Made by a program: the position numbers and the translations under genes | NCBI RefSeq assembly: GCF_963675905.1 | Contig: NZ_OY780936.1 | Span: 2,303,946-2,367,945, forward strand | DNA from: an uncultured Bacteroides sp. | Lineage (GTDB): Bacteria > Bacteroidota > Bacteroidia > Bacteroidales > Bacteroidaceae | Direction: 5' to 3' | Length of the DNA: 64,000 nt | Shown here: positions 10,155-19,989 of the stretch, piece after piece | Position numbering within the stretch: the stretch's first letter is position 1 | Layout of the letters: the number at the start of each line of letters is the position of its first letter | The notes under the pieces: generated by a model | Database searches by the model: none | Seen by the model: the letters and a program-made list of their open reading frames with translations, nothing else | Told to the model about the DNA's origin: nothing

Positions 10155-10237
10155 ATTCATTGGTGAATGAATTTTATTTATTGGTCAATAAACAAGTAAC
10201 CATTGGTGAATAAATTACCGTTCATTGGGCAATAAAT
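10155..10237. repeat. Four-palindrome array A, pitch 21-22 bp
   Basis: Four imperfect palindromes in tandem: units at 10155-10172, 10177-10192, 10200-10215 and 10220-10237. Core sequences are TTCATTGGTGAATGAA, TTTATTGGTCAATAAA, CCATTGGTGAATAAAT and TTCATTGGGCAATAAA. Centres are at 10163.5, 10184.5, 10206.5 and 10228.5, spacing 21, 22 and 22. The array lies 13 bp beyond the terminator of the DUF3826 unit and about 100 bp upstream of the GH43-like start. Confidence 0.85.
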
Positions 10238-10243
10238 CCAGAA

Positions 10244-10289
10244 ACAAAAAATCCCCGGCTTATCTATTGGTACAGATAAACCAGGGATT
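10244..10289 (-). terminator. Terminator after DUF3826 gene
   Basis: Stem AATCCC-GG-TTATCT/AGATAA-CC-GGGATT with two bulges, followed on the minus strand by a T-run (10244-10250). Confidence 0.8.
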
Positions 10290-10311
10290 ATTAATATACA
10301 TAATTAACCAA

Positions 10312-10992
10312 CTATAATTTTATACCTTTTGCTTTACAACGCTTTTCCCACTCAGCTCTTTCTTTTGTAAGATCATATCCTCTTTTAGAAAGATAGTTGT
10401 TAATACGTCCTTTGTATTTACCAAATGCCTCATGCTTCTTATTAGAATTTTCAGCATCCATAGCAAACTCGCGAGCTTCTTTTAACCAGGCTAAGATTTG
10501 CTTTTTCTCATCAGCTTTCAAAGAAGGAATCATATCAAGAGTTGCAGTATAAGTTACATTTACAACTCCGAAAGTCATACCATCTTTTACTTCTTCAACC
10601 TGCTTTTCGTTCAGCAGCAAAGAAAGATCTGAAGCAAAAGCGAAATGAGAACGGTATAAAGCTGCATCCTTTTCGTGATCAATAGCAGTAAGAGCCTCGT
10701 TCTTTTGTGAACCTGTCACACCAGAATCTTTGACTTTCTTAACAGCGGCATCTCTTTTTTCATAAATATCATTCAATAAGAAATACTTATTGGCAATAAT
10801 ATTACGAACATTCAAAGCCACATCTGCTTTTTTCAGTTTCAGTTTATCGACAATTTTCTGTGAACGACCTTTGATAGTCTCTACATATTTTGGATCACGA
10901 TTAAGCGAATCCAGCTCTGTAGCAAAAGTTGTACCAGCAAAAAGGACGAATAATGCAACTAAGTATAAAAATTTCATTTTATTATTTCTCAT
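10312..10992 (-). CDS. DUF3826-like exported protein
   Basis: A small exported protein of about 226 residues. The ATG at 10992 (MRNNKMKFLY) or the in-frame ATG at 10977 (MKFLYLVALF) are the plausible starts; a longer reading would need TTG. The signal peptide ends near TTFATE. The rest is helical and charged, with TFGVVNVTYTATLDMIP in the middle and a basic C-terminus. It resembles the DUF3826 family, which I recall from pectin-degradation loci next to pectate lyases. The function is unknown. It starts 12 bp after the pectate lyase stop codon, so the two are surely co-transcribed and end at the terminator at 10250-10289. Confidence 0.8.
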   Translation of the reverse strand: MRNNKMKFLYLVALFVLFAGTTFATELDSLNRDPKYVETIKGRSQKIVDKLKLKKADVALNVRNIIANKYFLLNDIYEKRDAAVKKVKDSGVTGSQKNEALTAIDHEKDAALYRSHFAFASDLSLLLNEKQVEEVKDGMTFGVVNVTYTATLDMIPSLKADEKKQILAWLKEAREFAMDAENSNKKHEAFGKYKGRINNYLSKRGYDLTKERAEWEKRCKAKGIKL

Positions 10993-11004
10993 AATTAGCA
11001 ATTA

Positions 11005-12693
11005 TTACATCAACGAACCTTTTTTTGCTAATGTATCATGGTTATTCGCAGAATTTTTCCAGTCAACCTTAGTTTTGGTATCAATACCATTGATGTATTT
11101 TTCAATGTTTGTATAACCGTCACCTGTACAGTCTTTGTTAGCATCAGATGGATCTTTAGGATCTAATCCGTTTGCTTTTTCCCATGCATCAGGCATACCA
11201 TCGTTATCACTGTCTTTGTAAGATTTACCTTTGTATTCTGGGTAACCTCCCATTTGTTTGATATCAGTGATGATACCTTTCTCATAAGAATCTTTTGGTA
11301 AACGACGATATTTAAACTGATAGAAAGATTCAGGATCTAAACCTTCTTTGTAATAAGCTTTACCTGTTTTTACTTCTTCAACAATGCGTTGGTCTACAAT
11401 ATCTCTCTTAGGAATAGTAGCTCCTGCATTTTCCAATACAAAATCATAAGCTTCTTTTGCAGACATAATTGGGAATGAAGGCATTGGGAATGGTTCGTTC
11501 CATTTCATGCTAGCAGTATAACCGTCTGTATTTGGCTGTTCTTCAACCTGCACACCACCGGCCCAGTTATCTTTAGTAATAGTTTCATTACCTTCCATAA
11601 TATTACCATTACAATAAACGCGTCCAAATACATAATAACCTAATTTACTACGTCCTGATTCTGGTTTTACAATACGATGACCAACAGGAGTATCTTTTGG
11701 AGTTAATGGACCTGGTTTGTAGTAGTTATTAATGATATTATACAATGCTGTATAATCACCACCATCAACCGAACGGTGTACCCAGTTGTAAATTACGTTA
11801 TTCGCAAAGTTAAAGATACCATTCCAACCAATAGATGGGTTACGTCCTGCGTTGCTAGCCCAAAGGTTACGCATGAAAGAACAGTTTTCGCCACCAAGAG
11901 TACTACCAAATGCATGGTTGTAAGTATCAAGAGCTTTAGCAGAAATAGTATTCTGAATTGTTACGTTTACAGTAGGTAACTTAAGATCATTATATCCCTT
12001 ACCTGGATTGAACATGTGACGGTAGAAAGATATATTTTCATCCAATCCCCATGTACAAGAACAGTGGTCAATCATGATATTACCAACAGGGTTACCTCCA
12101 AAAGAGTCGTCACGACGACCTACATTGGTTTCACCACGACGGAAACGCATGTGACGTATAACAACATCATGAGTATTTACCCAAAATGATTCTCCTGCCA
12201 AACATACCCCATCACCTGGAGCTGTTTGTCCTGCAATAGTGATATAAGGAGCACGTACAATTATAGGAGTTTTAATGCGGATAATACCTGAAACATTAAA
12301 TACTACAATACGAGCACCACCTTGTTCACAAGCATCACGCAAAGAACCAGGACCACGATCATTAAGGTTTGTTACAGTAATTACTTTACCGCCGCGGCCA
12401 CCGAAACTGAAAGCACCACCACCCATCGCTCCAGGGAAAGAAGGTATTTGTGCTTGTGGAAGATCAGTTGGACGAGCTGCCCATGGAATATACGGACGTC
12501 CTTGTTCTGCTTCAGCCTTAACAATTGGATATGCTTTTTCCCATGCTTCATCAGAAAGCTTCTGCTCATCATCCATCATTTTCTTTGTAGCATCTTGTAC
12601 ATCTTTAGGTACATCAGGATACTGAGCCTTTACTTGTGAGAATGGTGTCATAAGCGCCACCATAAACATTACCGATAATAATTTCTTTTTCAT
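11005..12693 (-). CDS. PL1-family pectate lyase
   Basis: An exported 562-residue polysaccharide lyase (signal peptide about 1-23, ending QVKAQ). The beta-helix begins around residue 85 (FPGAMGGGAFSFGGRGG) and shows the PL1 patterns GSLRDACEQGGARIVVF, ITIAGQTAPGDG, VIRHMRFRRGE and MIDHCSCTWGLDE. Near the C-terminus a calcium-loop-like segment (DSDNDGMPDAWEK and DANKDCTGDGYTN) resembles thrombospondin type 3 or dockerin-like loops. PL1 enzymes cleave de-esterified homogalacturonan by beta-elimination and need calcium. It has its own promoter (12729-12762) after the SusD terminator, so it can be expressed separately from susCD. Confidence 0.93.
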   Translation of the reverse strand: MKKKLLSVMFMVALMTPFSQVKAQYPDVPKDVQDATKKMMDDEQKLSDEAWEKAYPIVKAEAEQGRPYIPWAARPTDLPQAQIPSFPGAMGGGAFSFGGRGGKVITVTNLNDRGPGSLRDACEQGGARIVVFNVSGIIRIKTPIIVRAPYITIAGQTAPGDGVCLAGESFWVNTHDVVIRHMRFRRGETNVGRRDDSFGGNPVGNIMIDHCSCTWGLDENISFYRHMFNPGKGYNDLKLPTVNVTIQNTISAKALDTYNHAFGSTLGGENCSFMRNLWASNAGRNPSIGWNGIFNFANNVIYNWVHRSVDGGDYTALYNIINNYYKPGPLTPKDTPVGHRIVKPESGRSKLGYYVFGRVYCNGNIMEGNETITKDNWAGGVQVEEQPNTDGYTASMKWNEPFPMPSFPIMSAKEAYDFVLENAGATIPKRDIVDQRIVEEVKTGKAYYKEGLDPESFYQFKYRRLPKDSYEKGIITDIKQMGGYPEYKGKSYKDSDNDGMPDAWEKANGLDPKDPSDANKDCTGDGYTNIEKYINGIDTKTKVDWKNSANNHDTLAKKGSLM

Positions 12694-12728
12694 TTTTCGT
12701 TATTTAAGAACTTACTTATACCTATAAG

Positions 12729-12762
12729 ACAAATTTAAAGGCTTTTTGTAATCACCAACAAA
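12729..12762 (-). promoter_or_regulatory. Promoter of pectate lyase gene
   Basis: On the minus strand TTTG (12759-12762), 21 bp, TAAATTTGT (12729-12737): both boxes of the Bacteroides promoter, 36 bp before the start codon at 12693. Confidence 0.75.
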
Positions 12763-12783
12763 CAAAATTGAATAAAAAAAATC

Positions 12784-12816
12784 AAAAAAGAGGATGCTTC
12801 TCACGAAACATCCTCT
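12784..12816 (-). terminator. Terminator after susD
   Basis: AGAGGATG (12789-12796) pairs with CATCCTCT (12809-12816); T-run on the minus strand. Confidence 0.85.
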
Positions 12817-12839
12817 CTTCCTATATATTCTTTATTCGA

Positions 12840-15032
12840 TTATTCAGCAAATGGGTCAAAAGTACCTGCAGAACCACCATTGTTAGAATCTTCCCAACCG
12901 ATAGTTTGTTGTATCTTAAGGTTATTATTTAATGCACCTTGAGAAAAACCAAGGAAGTAATAACGTGGCAAGAACGAAATGTACTCATCATTATGATTAG
13001 AATCACGACCATCGCCCTTCTTCAAGTTACGAACCAAATGAGTTTCATACCATGATTTCAGTGTTTCCAATTGAGACTTCAAGTCAGCCTTACGGTAATC
13101 AACAGGAGTACAACGAGTAACACCAGCTTTTACTAATGGATCAGATTCGAATGTTGTTCCACCAATACCATAAGAATCGGCCACACGGAATTCAAAATTC
13201 TCACGACGTTGTCCATTCAATGCTTTAAAACCAAGCCATGTACAAGTATTGCCACCCCATCCGGTCAATGTCCATGAAGAAGGAGCGCCAGTAACTGCTG
13301 TTGCACCACCATCAAATAACATCCAACGACGAAGATCATCGAAACGTTTTCCTTCATAAGCAAATTCAATCTGACGTTCATACAGAATTGCAGACATACA
13401 TGTAGCTTGATCTGTTGACAAATCTTGTTGCAATCCATAATTATTTTCAGAAGTATAACCTGCACGAGCACGAACTTTCTTGATTTGTTCTACAGCTTCA
13501 TCCATATGACCGGCACCACAAGCAACCTCTGCAAAGTTTAATAATACCTCTGCATAACGAAGTTCAATATAAGGAGCTGCCGAATAAGCAAAACCTCCGT
13601 TAGAATTTGCTGCATCGAAACCTCCGTAAAGAGGTGAATTGTTTACATCCAAATCATCAGAACGTTTACGTACATAAATACCACTCTTATTTGTCAACAA
13701 ATTATCTGCACCATAAGAGTTTCCACTTTCAGGATTACCCTGATCATTCTTGTCGGTATACCATACATAGTTCCACAGCACATAATTAGTACCACCATCA
13801 TACGATGGGTTATTAGCACTTGCCGGAATAGGATCCCCCTTATAAGCCCAACGTACACCTGGGAAAGCAAAAGTACGATAGAAACGAGGGTCACGTGCCA
13901 TAAATGGAAAACCTTCATTATAGGTAGAATCAGAAGCCTGAAGCTTAGTGTAAGTATCGCATGAAGCAGGACGCTTACCATCTGCCATAGGGAACATATC
14001 AATCAACATTGCTGATGCATTCTTACCACTACCAGTAGTATTTTTTGGACGAATACCACGTTCCCATGAATTATTCTTCTGTCCGTTGCCGGCAGAAACA
14101 GTATTATATTGACTTACAAATACTGCTTCAGGATTTTGGCTATATTTAGTAAACATACCAGCAAAGTCAGAACCATTTACATTGCTAGCTGTGCTATAAA
14201 GATTATATCCACAAGCGTTGATTGTAGTAAGATCCTTCTTCATCTCGGTATAAGCATTTTGCCAGCGTGTTTCATCATTAGCACGGTTGAATAACGGACT
14301 TGCCCACATTAGTAGAACACGACCTTTCAAAGCCAATGCTGTACCTGAAGTAACACGTCCCCAATCATCACCTGATCTCCAGCCACCATTAGTTGTTTCG
14401 GCAGAAAGCATCTCAGAAGCCTTAGCCAAATCACTTATTATAAATTCAACACAAGCCTTAGCTGATGAACGAGGCACGTAAGATGATTCAGTAGTTTCCT
14501 GAACTTCTGTAATAATAGGCACACCACCATACCATTTTACAAAATTGTAATAACACCAAGCACGGAAGAAGTAAACCTGACCTAGAAGTTTATTCTTATT
14601 TTCCTGTGAAAGACTTCCGCCTTCGATGCCACGAATTACATCATTTATATTACGAATTCGTCCCCAAGCTGAAGCTTGAATATTGTTAGCTGTTCCCTGA
14701 AAATAATCAGGGACAGATGTTCCACTCAATACAGCCAAAGGTGATTCAGGATTAACAAATGCACCAAAACCACTATATTCTTCAGTAGATTTAGCCTGGT
14801 CATCATTGCTACCTGTGCTGTTGTATTTCCAGCTAGGAGCACCGTTAACATCCGGCAAACACCAGCTGTAAACATCATTCACACGAGCATTACTTCCAGT
14901 ATAATTGTTGTAGATTTCTTCGCTCACGTTATCGTAATTCTTCTTTTCTTCCAGGAAGTCATCACTACAAGCAGAAAGCGTGAAAATAATAGTCAAGCTT
15001 AAGCTGAACAGATTTATTATATTTTTTTTCAT
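12840..15032 (-). CDS. susD-like: SusD/RagB-family glycan-binding lipoprotein
   Basis: A 730-residue surface lipoprotein with lipobox LSAC (Cys22) followed by SDDFLEEKK, the usual SusD start. Four helical TPR-like repeats are scattered through the protein (for example KLLGQVYFFRAWCYYNFVKWYGGVPII, cut here as a typical SusD helix pair), and the C-terminal RagB/SusD portion includes RYAEVLLNFAEVA and ILYERQIEFAYEGKRFDDLRRW. SusD proteins sit on top of the SusC barrel and feed oligosaccharides into it. The gene follows susC by 34 bp and is closed by a terminator at 12784-12816. The ligand is presumably a pectic oligosaccharide, given the neighbouring lyase and hydrolases. Confidence 0.95.
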   Translation of the reverse strand: MKKNIINLFSLSLTIIFTLSACSDDFLEEKKNYDNVSEEIYNNYTGSNARVNDVYSWCLPDVNGAPSWKYNSTGSNDDQAKSTEEYSGFGAFVNPESPLAVLSGTSVPDYFQGTANNIQASAWGRIRNINDVIRGIEGGSLSQENKNKLLGQVYFFRAWCYYNFVKWYGGVPIITEVQETTESSYVPRSSAKACVEFIISDLAKASEMLSAETTNGGWRSGDDWGRVTSGTALALKGRVLLMWASPLFNRANDETRWQNAYTEMKKDLTTINACGYNLYSTASNVNGSDFAGMFTKYSQNPEAVFVSQYNTVSAGNGQKNNSWERGIRPKNTTGSGKNASAMLIDMFPMADGKRPASCDTYTKLQASDSTYNEGFPFMARDPRFYRTFAFPGVRWAYKGDPIPASANNPSYDGGTNYVLWNYVWYTDKNDQGNPESGNSYGADNLLTNKSGIYVRKRSDDLDVNNSPLYGGFDAANSNGGFAYSAAPYIELRYAEVLLNFAEVACGAGHMDEAVEQIKKVRARAGYTSENNYGLQQDLSTDQATCMSAILYERQIEFAYEGKRFDDLRRWMLFDGGATAVTGAPSSWTLTGWGGNTCTWLGFKALNGQRRENFEFRVADSYGIGGTTFESDPLVKAGVTRCTPVDYRKADLKSQLETLKSWYETHLVRNLKKGDGRDSNHNDEYISFLPRYYFLGFSQGALNNNLKIQQTIGWEDSNNGGSAGTFDPFAE

Positions 15033-15066
15033 CGTTATTTTCTTTTAGAATTTTATAATACCCTGC

Positions 15067-18000
15067 TTAGAATGACAGATTTACACCGACTGTAAACTGA
15101 CGCAATGTAGGATAAGCATTATAACTGTTCATAGGATCGATAAAATGATCAGGGTATGGGTTATACAAGCTCAAAAGATTCTGTCCGGTTACATTTACAC
15201 GAGCACTCTGAATTCCGAGTTTCTTAATCAAGAAAGAAGGTACAGTATAGGCAATAGTCAAACGATTCAAACGAACTCTTGTTCCACTTACTCTCCAGAA
15301 TGAAGAAGACATTGAGTTAACACTTGAATAAGCCATATTAGGATATTTAGCATTACGGTTTTGAGCCAATATCATATTACCTGATCCATCAATTACATCT
15401 TGATAAACATACATATTATCAGGATTCCAGAATGAAGGAACATTTGTAAATTCCAAACCATCACCTGGTTTCAATGCTGAAGAAGGAATTAAACTATAGC
15501 CACCCCAACTTGCATTAACCTGAGCTGATATAGAGAAGTTTTTCCATTCTGCTCCAAAGTTTGAAGTAAATCCATAAGGATTGCTACGACTTGATAAAGC
15601 AACCTGGTCGTTATCTTTGTCAACAATACCATCTGGTGCAGCATAAGTACCATCAGTTTGTTGAGCACCTCTTACATCTTTATAGATAAGCATACCCGGA
15701 CGAACCTTGTCTTTAGCCATTCCTAAATAAGAAGTAATATTATATTTAGTGAAATATTCTTCGATATCTTGGAAACTACGGAACATACCTAAACACTGCA
15801 TACCCCAGGTACCAATATCAGAACGGCCTCCTTTTTGTATCTGACGATAAATATAATCTTTTTTAAAGTCCATATTAAGAACTTTATTGTCACCATAACC
15901 GGTATTGATTCCAATATGATATTTGAAATCTTTGCCAATTTTATCACGCCATGTTAAACCAACTTCATAACCCCAGCTATCCATTTCGCCCAGGTTAAGA
16001 TCCGCAGATTGAGTTCCGACAGTTCCCGGAACTATTTGAGCAATGCTCATCAACATATCACGATTCCATTCGCGATAAGCTTCAAAAGTCATTTGCAAAC
16101 GACTATCCAAAACATTCATATCAACACCAACATTTGCCTTATAAGCCTTATCCCAACGAATATCACGGTTAATAGCTGAATTATTCTTATTTATAGTAAT
16201 ACGGTTGCTAGCATCGGTATTTGTACTTGAACCAAAAACTACACCTTTATCTGCGTCCTGAGCATAAACCTGCACCCATTGCCATGGTGGTGCATTATCA
16301 CGACCAGTAAGTCCTAAAGAAGCACGCACCTTCAAGAATTCAATCCATGGAGCAGCTTTTTTAAACCATTCTTCTTCTGAAATAATCCAACCTGCACTTG
16401 CAGAAGGGAATAAACCCCAATAATTATTAGGCGCAAATTTTGTAGATGCATCAGAACGAAGCAATACTTCGAACAAATACTTTCCGGAATAAGCATAATT
16501 TAAACGACCGATATAAGACATTGTACCAGACTCACTACGTGTGAAGGTTACAACTTTTGTATCTCCAATAGCTGAGTTTGACTGGCCTGTTGTAAAATCA
16601 TAAGGGTTAGAAACCATAGCATAAAGGTATTCGCTCTCTGCTTCTGATTTTTCAATAGAGAAGAGTCCGCCTACATGATGCTTACCAAAGTCACGACTAT
16701 AAGATGCAGTAAAGTTAATCTGATAGTTATCAGTTCTGGTCATACTACGGTTTAACTGACTAGGGTCACCATTAGCAATAGTTTGCTTAAGCAAATTACT
16801 TTCTGTTAAATATGAATTATAATCGCCATCGCCAACCGGAGTATATAAATGACTACCGCTACCTGTACGGTTTACCATGTTATAAATATCATAGGTTGAA
16901 CCGAATTGATTCGTTTTATCAGAATTGATACTCTTTGCATAAGACAAACGTAATTTCAAACCATTTAATATTTTATTCCAGCCGAAGTCGTATTCTACAT
17001 TACCGTTTACAGTAAGGTTAGAGTTCATTGAGCGACTATAATCTCCATTGTTTTGCATCAAAGAATAAGAATATTCCTGATCATCATTTTGTTGAGTATT
17101 GCTTATACCATAAGCTGAAATAGCATAGCCACCAACAGTTTCAGGGATATAGCGAGGACGAGTAAGCAACAAAGCATAGTCTTTTTCACTGCTTGAACCA
17201 CCTACTTTTATATAAGGAGTATTTTTCTTTCCATAGTCTCCCGAAACAGACATACCAGCCTTTAACCATTTACTAACACTAACATCGACACCAGCACGGT
17301 AATTCCAACGATTATAATCCAGATTACCTAAATTGGCATTTTGATCAAAATAAGAGATTCCAGCAAAATAGTTAGCTTTCTCTGTAGCACCACTTAAATT
17401 AACGCTATGTTTTGCAGTTGTTGCTACCTTCCAGTATTTATCGAGCAAATCATAATTCAGACCCTTCATTGCTTCTAGTTCGTCAGCTTGATAAAGACCT
17501 GTTTTACGGTTCAAATCTGTTTTAGTTGGGTCAGCATCAGCTACAGCGTTATAAAGACGACCGTAATTGTAAGCACTCAACATTTTAGGACGAGCAACTT
17601 CATCGGCAAAACCAAATGTTCCTGAATAAGAAATACTTGGAGTGCCCATTTTTCCTTTTTTAGTTGTAACAAGGATAACACCATTTGCAGCACGAGCTCC
17701 ATAAACAGCAGCCGATGCATCTTTCAATACAGAAATACTTTCTACTTCTGAAGGATCTAAATTGTTGAACGCTTCAGCTCCAAGATTTTGTGTAGAATTA
17801 CCTACCTTAACATCGTTTGGATAAATATAGCCATCGATAACAAACAATGGTTGTTGAGACTCACTACCAACTACTGATAAAGAATTGGTATCACGAACAT
17901 GGATTGTAGCATTTTCACCCGGACGAGACATTCCGCCGCTAACACTAACACCATTAATCAATCCACTCAATGTGCTAGCTAAACCACCTGCAGATAAATC

Positions 18001-18387
18001 TTTAATTTCATCCATAGGCACCGTTGCAACAGATCCGGTAAGATGGGCTTTCTTTTGAGTGCCATAACCAACAACTACAACCTCTTCCAGAGTTGTTTCA
18101 TCTTGCTTCATAATGACGTCACCACCAGTTATAATCTGGCTTTTGTAACCAATAAAAGAAACTGTTAACTTAGCATCTTTAGGCACAGACAAAGTATATT
18201 GTCCATTAAGATCTGTAACTGTACCTTTAGAAGCTACGCCTTTTACGGTAACAGAAGCACCAATAATAGGCTCTCCGTTTTCATCAACGACAGTTCCCTT
18301 TACTGTTCTGTCTTGAGCAAGAGCCGGCATAGCAAAAAATGCCATCAATAAACTCAGACATAAACTGATTATATATTTTCTTTTCAT
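15067..18387 (-). CDS. susC-like: SusC/RagA-family TonB-dependent outer-membrane transporter
   Basis: A 1106-residue TonB-dependent transporter. Signal peptide about 1-25 (ending PALAQ); carboxypeptidase-D-like regulatory domain about 26-105 (VKGTVVDENGEPIIGASV); TonB-box region with EEVVVVGYGTQKK at about 103-115; plug domain about 115-240 (VESISVLKDASAAVYGARAANGVILVTT); then the 22-strand barrel ending in the typical VGVNLSF. It imports oligosaccharides across the outer membrane using TonB energy with the SusD partner encoded 34 bp downstream. There is no extra N-terminal anti-sigma signalling domain, so control by an ECF sigma/anti-sigma pair is not indicated. Confidence 0.96.
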   Translation of the reverse strand: MKRKYIISLCLSLLMAFFAMPALAQDRTVKGTVVDENGEPIIGASVTVKGVASKGTVTDLNGQYTLSVPKDAKLTVSFIGYKSQIITGGDVIMKQDETTLEEVVVVGYGTQKKAHLTGSVATVPMDEIKDLSAGGLASTLSGLINGVSVSGGMSRPGENATIHVRDTNSLSVVGSESQQPLFVIDGYIYPNDVKVGNSTQNLGAEAFNNLDPSEVESISVLKDASAAVYGARAANGVILVTTKKGKMGTPSISYSGTFGFADEVARPKMLSAYNYGRLYNAVADADPTKTDLNRKTGLYQADELEAMKGLNYDLLDKYWKVATTAKHSVNLSGATEKANYFAGISYFDQNANLGNLDYNRWNYRAGVDVSVSKWLKAGMSVSGDYGKKNTPYIKVGGSSSEKDYALLLTRPRYIPETVGGYAISAYGISNTQQNDDQEYSYSLMQNNGDYSRSMNSNLTVNGNVEYDFGWNKILNGLKLRLSYAKSINSDKTNQFGSTYDIYNMVNRTGSGSHLYTPVGDGDYNSYLTESNLLKQTIANGDPSQLNRSMTRTDNYQINFTASYSRDFGKHHVGGLFSIEKSEAESEYLYAMVSNPYDFTTGQSNSAIGDTKVVTFTRSESGTMSYIGRLNYAYSGKYLFEVLLRSDASTKFAPNNYWGLFPSASAGWIISEEEWFKKAAPWIEFLKVRASLGLTGRDNAPPWQWVQVYAQDADKGVVFGSSTNTDASNRITINKNNSAINRDIRWDKAYKANVGVDMNVLDSRLQMTFEAYREWNRDMLMSIAQIVPGTVGTQSADLNLGEMDSWGYEVGLTWRDKIGKDFKYHIGINTGYGDNKVLNMDFKKDYIYRQIQKGGRSDIGTWGMQCLGMFRSFQDIEEYFTKYNITSYLGMAKDKVRPGMLIYKDVRGAQQTDGTYAAPDGIVDKDNDQVALSSRSNPYGFTSNFGAEWKNFSISAQVNASWGGYSLIPSSALKPGDGLEFTNVPSFWNPDNMYVYQDVIDGSGNMILAQNRNAKYPNMAYSSVNSMSSSFWRVSGTRVRLNRLTIAYTVPSFLIKKLGIQSARVNVTGQNLLSLYNPYPDHFIDPMNSYNAYPTLRQFTVGVNLSF

Positions 18388-18417
18388 ATTTATTCTTCTT
18401 AGTTTGCTTATTAATGA

Positions 18418-19890
18418 TTATTCAGTAGGCAGCCAACGTGGATCACCACATCTTGCAGTTTGATGATCGGCACTTGTTACATTAAAGTCACCAGTCGCTG
18501 CACTATTGAAAGTAGGCTCTGTTTGAATTGCAGTATTGCTCTTATCATAAGAAAGTTCTCCAGTAGAGAAAGCTCCATTAAACCAATATGAGTTTTTACT
18601 GAAAGATGTAATCATACCTGTACCACCTCCCATAAAACGACGGCATACTTCACCATTGCCACAGTTATAGAAAATATTCTGGGCTAAATTGAAATAAACT
18701 TTATTACTTCTCATGCTATTGTAGTTACCCATTTGTCCCTTATAAGCAATATTGTAGAAAGTATTGTTATAGAAATTCAGACTTCCTGAAATAAAACCCG
18801 GTCTATCAGGACGCGCAGAACTACCATATTGAATGAAATATTTATTTCCTGTAGCACTTAAATCATAAAAAGTTGAATTTTGAGCTGTAAAATCATTGAT
18901 AGCTCCATCTCCTTTATTAAAGTAGATATATGCAGTCGCTGTTTGAGCCGAATTACATTGGAATACATCATTCTTCATAAGGAATGTCTTCACGCAATAT
19001 TTCTTCTGATTATTATAGAAGATATAGCCATTAACACCTGTTACCTTACAAGATTGAACAACAATAGGATCTGTTATGATATAGTAACTACCAGTGCCTG
19101 CAGGTATAGCAGGAGTTGCACTTAAAGATAAGAAAGAAGCATCTGCTGCAGTTCCAATTTGTGCACTACAGTCGAAGTCAATAAACTTAATCTTCAAACC
19201 AGCAGAAGTACAAAGTCTTGCTGCTTCTCCATAAGTAACCTTAGGATGATTGATTTTATCTCCACGGAATGTAACCTTATGATTTCCGAAATCAACAACC
19301 CCGGACATGGTATAAGTACCTCCAGCTTCTAAGTTGTATGCCAGTTCCGTTTCACTATCAGGTATTGCATTTTCAGCAAAATATGCGGTTATATCAGAAC
19401 CATTAGGAATTGTTGCATAAGTTGGTAACAATGTAGAATAAGAAACTTCAGTTGCAGCCTGAGCATCACTATTATTATATTTAGTATTGCCCATTGTTTT
19501 AACAACAACCTTATACTTCGTATCTTCCTCTAATGCACGTGTTACAGAACAACCATCTACAATCTCATTTTCTGTACCAACAGCAACAGGATTATTAGGA
19601 TCATCAACAATATACAAAGAGAACTGATATCCACCAGCGCCATACACCACCGGCCATTTAACAGTAACTTTAGCACCATCGGCACTCGGTGTAATCACAA
19701 CATCTTCTACCTTAGGAGATTCAAGAGTAGCATTCACTACATCGGATGAAAATTTTTCATCACTGTTGAATCCATCATTGGCACAAGATACAAAAAGAAA
19801 AACACCCAGGCTCAATGTAACCAAGGCATACATTTTTCTTCGAAAGAATAGCGTCGTATTCTTTACAGAATAAACTTTTCTTTTTCTCAT
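18418..19890 (-). CDS. FN3 plus beta-helix surface lipoprotein (DUF4957/DUF5123-like)
   Basis: About 490 residues. I use the ATG at 19890 (MRKRKVYS); the longer reading starts with TTG, and an inner ATG at 19833 (MYALVTLSLG) is also possible. A hydrophobic segment ends in a lipobox FVSC followed by ANDGF. An FN3-like domain (ITPSADGAKVTVKWPVVYGA) is followed by a pectate-lyase-like right-handed beta-helix with Asn ladders (NSTFYDLSATGNKYF, NNTFYNIAY, QNIFYNCGNG). This organisation matches the DUF4957/DUF5123 lipoproteins of pectin loci as I recall them. It lacks GH28 or PL catalytic signatures, so a glycan-binding role is more likely than catalysis. It is 30 bp upstream of susC and probably in its operon. 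Confidence 0.78.
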   Translation of the reverse strand: MRKRKVYSVKNTTLFFRRKMYALVTLSLGVFLFVSCANDGFNSDEKFSSDVVNATLESPKVEDVVITPSADGAKVTVKWPVVYGAGGYQFSLYIVDDPNNPVAVGTENEIVDGCSVTRALEEDTKYKVVVKTMGNTKYNNSDAQAATEVSYSTLLPTYATIPNGSDITAYFAENAIPDSETELAYNLEAGGTYTMSGVVDFGNHKVTFRGDKINHPKVTYGEAARLCTSAGLKIKFIDFDCSAQIGTAADASFLSLSATPAIPAGTGSYYIITDPIVVQSCKVTGVNGYIFYNNQKKYCVKTFLMKNDVFQCNSAQTATAYIYFNKGDGAINDFTAQNSTFYDLSATGNKYFIQYGSSARPDRPGFISGSLNFYNNTFYNIAYKGQMGNYNSMRSNKVYFNLAQNIFYNCGNGEVCRRFMGGGTGMITSFSKNSYWFNGAFSTGELSYDKSNTAIQTEPTFNSAATGDFNVTSADHQTARCGDPRWLPTE

Positions 19891-19989
19891 TGACAAAATT
19901 TTAAATTTAACATTAACAAATTATATTTCTTTTCTGTTTTCAGTAATTTGTTCCACTTTTCTTTTTTTGATTCATAGAACTATGATTAA

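Noticed and set aside
15067-18387. Sigma/anti-sigma-controlled SusC
   Set aside because: The transporter has no N-terminal signalling domain, and the ECF module at 21478-22918 encodes no FecR-like protein.
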